39,128 nucleotides of DNA from an uncultured Pelagibacteraceae bacterium (GTDB lineage: Bacteria; Pseudomonadota; Alphaproteobacteria; Pelagibacterales; AG-422-B15): assembly GCA_905182145.1 (NCBI GenBank), contig CAJJAN010000040.1, positions 1 to 39,128 of the forward strand, in the 5' to 3' direction. The first letter of the stretch is position 1. The number at the start of each line of letters is the position of its first letter. Both the position numbers and the translations under genes were made by a program. This document shows positions 37,122 through 39,128 of this stretch, one piece after another. The notes beneath the pieces are model-generated. The model was not told the origin of the DNA. It was given only the letters and a program-made list of their open reading frames with translations, and did no database searches.

Positions 37122-38612
37122 ATGAGTGATTTAAACCTTGAGATTTGTTATTTATCGGCTTCACAGGCCTTAGAGATGTTTAAGAATAAAACATTATCTC
37201 CAGTTGAGCTTCTAATAGAAATAAAAAAAAGAATTGATGATGTAAATCCAAAAATAAATGCTTTTAACTTTATTCAATTTGAAGAATCTCTTAAGCAGGC
37301 TAAAGCTGCAGAAATAAAATATTCGCAAGATAAAGAAACTTTACCTTTAGAAGGCATACCCTTGGCAATTAAAGATGAAGTCGATATAAAAGGACAGCCC
37401 AATAAAAATGGGAGTTTAATTTTTAAAGATTATGTTGCTGATCAAACTGATATTGATGTTGAGTCTCTTACAAATTCTGGAGCAATAATTCATGGTCGGA
37501 CTACAAACCCCGAATTTTCATTAACATCTTTCTGTCATTCAAAGGTAAATGGAGTAACAAGAAATCCTTGGAACTTAGATATGACTCCAGGAGGATCTAG
37601 TGGTGGTAGCGCTGCTGCTTTAGCTACTGGCTGTACAACGTTGGCAACAGGTAGTGATATTGGTGGCTCAATTAGAATCCCAGCATCAGCTTGTGGTATA
37701 GTTGGATACAAACCACCCTTTGGTAGAAATCCTCAAAGTGCTCCATATAACATTGATCAATATTGTGTTATTGGGCCAATGGCTCGTACTGTTTCAGATT
37801 GTGCACTAATGCAGAATATTATGTGTGGACCACATGCAAAAGATATTTCGAGTTTGCGTCCTGCAATTTCTTTGCCACTTGAATATGAAAATATTAAAGA
37901 TTGGAAAATTGCTTACTCTATGGATCTTGGATATTTTGAAGTTGACCAGGAAGTCGAAAAAAATACTTTATCGGCTCTTGAAAAATTTAAATCGTTAGGA
38001 GCGTCAGTAACTGAAGTTAAGCTAAATTGGAAAAAACAAGAAATTGAATCTGCCTGCTATAGTCATTATGCAAATATATTTGCAAGAACTGTAGCTAATT
38101 TTTTACCTCAGTACGAAGATCAATTAACAAGTTATGCCCTAATGAATGCACGATCAGCAGAAGTTCATGCAAAAGCAATTGCAGAGAACAGAGAGGAATT
38201 TTATCCAGAGCTAGGTGCAACATTAGGATACTCGCCACTTAAGTGCGGAGAAATTGCTGGTAAAATGTATAGTGAATTAGGTCCATTACTTGATCAATAC
38301 GATGTATTTATATGCCCAGCAAATAATTTACCAGCTGTTGCAGCAGATGTGGATTTGTTGAAAGATCCTGTTGTAATCAATGGAAAAGAAGTGACTGGGA
38401 GAGACATGTGTTGGACTATGGCCTACCCCTTCAATATGTTAGGCAGACTCCCAGTAATTAGCGTTCCATCGGGATTTGCTTCAAATGAAGTCCCAACTGG
38501 AATACAAATTATAAGCCGTTCTTATACTGATAATCTAGTATTTCAGGCTGCATATAACTATGAAAACATAGATCCATGGCTTCAAAATCCTGAAAAACAG
38601 CCAAAAATATAA
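37122..38612 (+). CDS. Amidase signature family hydrolase
   Basis: LPLAIKDEVDIKG (catalytic Lys), TPGGSSGGSAAALATG, GSDIGGSIRIPASACGIVGYKP. Confidence 0.93.
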   Translation: MSDLNLEICYLSASQALEMFKNKTLSPVELLIEIKKRIDDVNPKINAFNFIQFEESLKQAKAAEIKYSQDKETLPLEGIPLAIKDEVDIKGQPNKNGSLIFKDYVADQTDIDVESLTNSGAIIHGRTTNPEFSLTSFCHSKVNGVTRNPWNLDMTPGGSSGGSAAALATGCTTLATGSDIGGSIRIPASACGIVGYKPPFGRNPQSAPYNIDQYCVIGPMARTVSDCALMQNIMCGPHAKDISSLRPAISLPLEYENIKDWKIAYSMDLGYFEVDQEVEKNTLSALEKFKSLGASVTEVKLNWKKQEIESACYSHYANIFARTVANFLPQYEDQLTSYALMNARSAEVHAKAIAENREEFYPELGATLGYSPLKCGEIAGKMYSELGPLLDQYDVFICPANNLPAVAADVDLLKDPVVINGKEVTGRDMCWTMAYPFNMLGRLPVISVPSGFASNEVPTGIQIISRSYTDNLVFQAAYNYENIDPWLQNPEKQPKI

Positions 38613-38652
38613 TTTTCTTGAATTTAATCAATCAGATTTACCATGATTCACA

Positions 38653-38680
38653 TTGACGGAAGTAAGTGACGGTGTACAAT
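38653..38680 (+). promoter_or_regulatory. Candidate sigma70 promoter TTGACG-N16-TACAAT upstream of the solute-binding protein
   Basis: TTGACG 38653-38658, 16-nt spacer, TACAAT 38675-38680; Shine-Dalgarno AAAGGA before ATG at 38718. Confidence 0.6.
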
Positions 38681-38717
38681 TTTTTACGATTAAATATAAA
38701 AAAAAGGATAATTAATT

Positions 38718-39128
38718 ATGCCAAAGTACAATGAAATAAAAAATTTTTTTGTAAGAGCTATGGTCGTATCGCTATCGGTGGTTTTTATTGCTGGAATAGT
38801 TCCGACAACTAAAGCTTTTGCAGAACCTGGATCTGTTTTTCTATGGGGAGGCTACGATGATGATGGTCTATTTGGATCATACGCGGAAGAACATGGATCT
38901 CCTGCATATACCACATTTGGTGACGCAGAAGAAGGATTACAAAAACTGAGAGCTGGTGCTGAGTTCGATTTAGCATGGCCTTGCCAAGGTGAAATAAAAC
39001 GATGGGTAAGAGCAGGTGTGCTAGAACCACTTGATACATCTAGAATAGATAACTGGAAAGATATGTTCCCTGAAGTTAGAGACCTGCCAAGTGGTATGGT
39101 TGATGGTAAGAACTATTTCGCACCTGTA
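38718..39128 (+). CDS. Extracellular solute-binding protein, spermidine/putrescine (PotD)-like; 3' truncated by window edge
   Basis: Open to window end (137 codons): MPKYNEIKNFFVRAMVVSLSVVFIAGIVPTTKAFAEPGSVFLWGGYDDDGLFGSYAEEHG...LQKLRAGAEFDLAWPCQGEIKRWVRAGVLEPLDTSRIDNW; signal peptide. Missing from ORF track because it has no stop. Confidence 0.85.
   Translation, partial: MPKYNEIKNFFVRAMVVSLSVVFIAGIVPTTKAFAEPGSVFLWGGYDDDGLFGSYAEEHGSPAYTTFGDAEEGLQKLRAGAEFDLAWPCQGEIKRWVRAGVLEPLDTSRIDNWKDMFPEVRDLPSGMVDGKNYFAPV

Noticed and set aside
38809-39039. ORF on - strand, 76 aa
   Set aside because: Antisense to the truncated PotD-like CDS, which is open to the window end and has a signal peptide.
1-39128. 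CRISPR arrays, IS elements, prophage or toxin-antitoxin modules
   Set aside because: No regularly spaced repeats, transposases, terminal inverted repeats or recognisable toxin/antitoxin pairs were seen by eye.

Overview
The window is a compact, low-GC stretch of bacterial chromosome. Gene content and order (trpF-trpB-trpA-accD-folC; aroA-cmk-rpsA-ihfB; kdsD-lptC-lptA-lptB; a FYDLN-acid protein) suggest a streamlined marine Alphaproteobacterium; that assignment is inference. Nearly every base is coding, and there is no CRISPR array, IS element or prophage. Most genes are housekeeping: secA 3' end, accA, malyl-CoA lyase, xerD, queG, gltB/gltD, uppP, kdsD, lptCAB, tRNA-Ala(GGC), aroA, cmk, rpsA, ihfB, pyrF, trpFBA, accD, folC, trxA, rmuC, sbcB, pdxH and a TerB/DnaJ protein. 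The last ~5.5 kb looks like an accessory amine or polyamine-type catabolic/uptake locus: enoyl-CoA hydratase-like, PuuA-like glutamine synthetase, ring-hydroxylating-oxygenase-like protein, amidase, and a PotD-like binding protein cut by the window edge. The best candidates for follow-up are: (1) the oxygenase-like protein, which has lost the Rieske [2Fe-2S] motif and has altered spacing at the mononuclear-iron motif; (2) a TrpB with substitutions in many near-invariant motifs; (3) a TrpA with a rewritten loop-2 motif; (4) an AccA with a C-terminal transmembrane tail; (5) a perfect 13-bp inverted repeat between the SH3-domain gene and sbcB. All calls come from reading motifs by eye; no database searches were run.
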